6,082 nucleotides of DNA from Nitrososphaerales archaeon (lineage in GTDB: Archaea > Thermoproteota > Nitrososphaeria > Nitrososphaerales > Gagatemarchaeaceae), in the NCBI GenBank assembly GCA_030044375.1, contig JASHVX010000006.1, forward strand, positions 1 through 6,082. The letters run 5' to 3'. A program made the translations under genes and the position numbers. Below the pieces are notes generated by a model. That model searched no databases. It was not told the origin of the DNA and was given only the letters and a program-made list of their open reading frames with translations. How positions within the stretch are numbered: the stretch's first letter is position 1; each line of letters begins with the position of its first letter. Shown here piece after piece: positions 4,088 through 6,082 of this stretch.

Positions 4088-6025
4088 TCAAGCGGCCAGG
4101 CCGGCTCTCTGAAAGAAAGCCACGTACCTCCGGTCCTTGCGGATGTCCGGGTCCAAGTTCATGTACCTGAGGTAGCGGAACTGCACAGAGTGCTCTTCGT
4201 AAGCCTTGTCGAGGCACCCGAACATCTCGTCCCTCTCCCCTAGACCGGCGTAGACGAGGGCCATGTGGAACGGCTTCCCGAACGTGCCGTCTGGCAGTTC
4301 CTCGATTGATTTCAGTATCTCAATCGCCCTTCCTCTGTCTCCTAGCCGCGCATTGTACATCCCCAGCATGGAGGTCGAGAGGACGCCCCATGCGGGCCTT
4401 CGCTTGAGAGCCTTCTCCTCGTACGCAACAGCCTCCGCGAAGTCCCCCGCCTCGGATGCAGCCCAGGCGAGTCCGCTGTACAGGAAGTACCCGTCCGGGT
4501 CCACTTCCATCATCTTCTGGGCCTCCCTCTGCACTTCGGCCCCGCTGCCGGAGTACGCCTTGAACGTCACGCTGTTGTATACGATCACTGGGGACAGGGG
4601 GTCGAACTCCTCCGCGAGCGCTATCTCCTGCCCGGCCTCCTCCAGTTTTCCCATCTCCAAGAGGTAGAGCGCGTACCAGTGATGCGCCTGGACGTATCCA
4701 GGGTTGATTGCCAGCGCCCGCTTGAACTCCTCCCCCGCCTCGGCGTACTTGTAGTCGTGCTCCAGGTACTCCGCAAGCGTAGTGTGGGCCTCGGCAAGGC
4801 CCTCGTCGAGCGACAGCGCGGTCTTCACGGCTTCCATCCCTTTCGCCTCGACCTCGGCCATTGGCTCATTGTGGTAGAGGCCGAGCAGGAAGAGGACGTC
4901 GGCCAAGCCGGTGTATGCTTCCGCATACCGACTGTCTTCCGCTATCGCCTCCTCGAAGCAGGCCTTCGCCTCCCTGATGCTGGACTCGGATCTTGCGCGC
5001 ATGGCTGTGCGCCCCTTCAGGTAGCGTACGTAAGCGGTAGAGTTCCTCGTCGCCTTCTTCTCGACGACCTCCCGGTCCTCCGGGAGCAGCTTGACCATCA
5101 GCGCGTCGGAGACGCTCTTTGCTATCTCGCTCTGGATTGAGAAGATGTCGTCCAGCTGCCTGTCGTAGTTGTCTGACCACATGTGCTCCTCTGACTTCGC
5201 GTCGATTAGCTGCGCGGTGACCCGAATCTTGTTCCCGGCCTTCCTGACGCTCCCCTCTAGGATGGATCCGACTCCTATCTCCTTACCAATCTCAGAGATC
5301 GACCTGCTGGTCCCCTTGAACCGCCCCACGGACGTCCTGGCTATCACCTTCAGCTGGTGGTTGTGCGAAATCGTGTTGATGAGCTCCTCTGTCATGCCGT
5401 CGGCAAAGTACTCGTCGGACGAGTCTGGGCTGATGTTGGCGAACGGGAGCACCGCAATCCTCGTCTTCGGAGTCTGAGGGGCCTCGCGTTCTTCTCTTTG
5501 GTTCCAGGGGAGAGCGACCTTGTAGACGGCCATGGGCGCTTCGACATTCTTGAGCTTCTGGGGGCCAAGCGGGGCGAGCGGGAACTCGACCTTGTTCTTG
5601 ACCTGGACGAAGACCTGATCCGATATGCAGATTCCGCCGGGCTCTGCCAGCGGCTCTATCCGGGAGGCGATGTTGACGGCGTCCCCGTAGATGTCGCTCT
5701 GCACGTGGACTACGTCGCCCACATGGATGCCTATGCGCGCCAGGAGCCTCCTCTCCGGTGCCCGGGATGAGTTCTGGTCATGCAGCGCCTGCTGGATGTC
5801 GAAGGCGCACCTTACTGCCTCAAGGGCGCTCGCGAACTCGACGAGGGACCCGTCGCCCATGGTCTTGACCTCCTTCCCATCGTGCCTGACGATGATGGAC
5901 CTGAGGTTACCGCGATACTCTTCCAACAGTCTGAGGGCCAGCTCCTCGTCCCTCTGGGAGAGCAGGGTGTAACCTACAAGATCTACGAATGTGATGGCGG
6001 CAAGGCGGCGCTCCGGGTTGGACAA
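4088..6025 (-). CDS. Class III adenylate cyclase fused to TolB-like domain and TPR repeats
   Basis: The protein has 645 residues. Residues about 6-172 are a class III nucleotidyl cyclase domain with a full catalytic set: metal-binding D15 (FVDLVGYT) and D58 (KTMGDG), adenine-selecting K54 and D111 (SDIYGDAVN), and transition-state residues N118 and R122. The Lys/Asp pair predicts ATP rather than GTP as substrate, hence cAMP synthesis. Residues about 187-315 form a TolB/FlgO-like domain (IAVLPFANISPDSSDEYFAD, then LEGSVRKAGNKIRVTAQLID). From about 332 to the end are TPR-type helical repeats (for example 350-380, 411-441 and 445-475), likely for protein binding. No membrane segment lies between the domains, so it appears cytosolic. 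This architecture is widespread in soil bacteria, so transfer into an archaeal lineage is plausible inference. TTG 6025 is the chosen start: it directly precedes the conserved RRLAAITF, AGGT lies 6 bases upstream, and no in-frame ATG or GTG exists between it and the window edge, although that frame stays open. Confidence 0.9.
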   Translation of the reverse strand: MSNPERRLAAITFVDLVGYTLLSQRDEELALRLLEEYRGNLRSIIVRHDGKEVKTMGDGSLVEFASALEAVRCAFDIQQALHDQNSSRAPERRLLARIGIHVGDVVHVQSDIYGDAVNIASRIEPLAEPGGICISDQVFVQVKNKVEFPLAPLGPQKLKNVEAPMAVYKVALPWNQREEREAPQTPKTRIAVLPFANISPDSSDEYFADGMTEELINTISHNHQLKVIARTSVGRFKGTSRSISEIGKEIGVGSILEGSVRKAGNKIRVTAQLIDAKSEEHMWSDNYDRQLDDIFSIQSEIAKSVSDALMVKLLPEDREVVEKKATRNSTAYVRYLKGRTAMRARSESSIREAKACFEEAIAEDSRYAEAYTGLADVLFLLGLYHNEPMAEVEAKGMEAVKTALSLDEGLAEAHTTLAEYLEHDYKYAEAGEEFKRALAINPGYVQAHHWYALYLLEMGKLEEAGQEIALAEEFDPLSPVIVYNSVTFKAYSGSGAEVQREAQKMMEVDPDGYFLYSGLAWAASEAGDFAEAVAYEEKALKRRPAWGVLSTSMLGMYNARLGDRGRAIEILKSIEELPDGTFGKPFHMALVYAGLGERDEMFGCLDKAYEEHSVQFRYLRYMNLDPDIRKDRRYVAFFQRAGLAA

Positions 6026-6055
6026 AGCTTGACCTAGGGCGACGAGGCGATGCAG

Positions 6056-6062
6056 AATTAAA
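6056..6062 (-). promoter_or_regulatory. TATA-like box for the cyclase gene
   Basis: On the minus strand this reads TTTAATT, the only AT-rich patch ahead of the gene. Its centre is about 34 bases before TTG 6025, giving a predicted leader of roughly 8 bases, a little longer than for the other genes here. Only 20 bases of sequence remain before the window edge, so further upstream control cannot be seen. Confidence 0.4.
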
Positions 6063-6082
6063 TCGTTTGGCCCTTCATAAGC

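Noticed and set aside
3593..4243. Plus-strand frame of 216 codons across the VOC gene
   Set aside because: It is out of frame with a clear VOC gene, crosses the convergent gap and runs antisense into the cyclase gene; its composition is Arg/Gln/His-rich.
4679..5140. Plus-strand frame of 153 codons opposite the cyclase TPR region
   Set aside because: It is a shadow of the conserved minus-strand cyclase-TPR gene with no promoter or recognisable motif.

Overview
The window most likely comes from an archaeon, plausibly a terrestrial member of the Nitrososphaeria/Thaumarchaeota group (lineage is inference). AT-rich TATA-like boxes are centred about 25-29 bases ahead of four start codons that lack a Shine-Dalgarno sequence. 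This is the leaderless promoter layout of archaea. The gene content also fits: an ACT-like plus V4R protein, a secreted Kelch-type propeller with a Cys-Cys pattern, and a cyclase-TolB-TPR fusion. Coding density is high and no rRNA, tRNA, CRISPR array or insertion sequence was seen.

Layout, left to right: (1) 1-155, a short upstream stretch ending in a promoter. (2) 156-1196 (+), an exported six-repeat beta-propeller with one cysteine pair per repeat. (3) 1223-1813 (-), a stand-alone RibD C-terminal/dihydrofolate-reductase-like oxidoreductase, convergent with gene 2; a TATA-like box and a small perfect inverted repeat lie upstream of it. (4) 1896-2606 (-), a tryptophan-rich protein I do not recognise. 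(5) 2607-2764, a divergent intergenic region holding a doubtful 46-codon ORF and the promoter of the next gene. (6) 2765-3586 (+), an ACT-like/V4R ligand-binding protein whose start is better placed at ATG 2765 than GTG 2720. (7) 3630-4016 (+), a small glyoxalase/VOC protein with its own promoter. (8) 4088-6025 (-), a 645-residue class III adenylate cyclase fused to a TolB-like domain and TPR repeats, starting at TTG and convergent with gene 7.

Most genes seem to be single transcription units with their own promoters; there is no obvious multi-gene operon or pathway. Two genes are regulatory or sensory in character: the V4R protein (small-molecule or metal sensing) and the cyclase (cAMP production with a protein-interaction arm). 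Two look like small cytosolic enzymes (RibD-like and VOC), one is exported, and one is unknown. The propeller gene has a clearly lower third-position GC than the V4R gene. I see no clear new defence or mobile system. The items most worth a second look are the disulfide-patterned propeller, the unrecognised W-rich protein, the complete cyclase in an archaeal setting, and the inverted repeat beside the RibD-like promoter.
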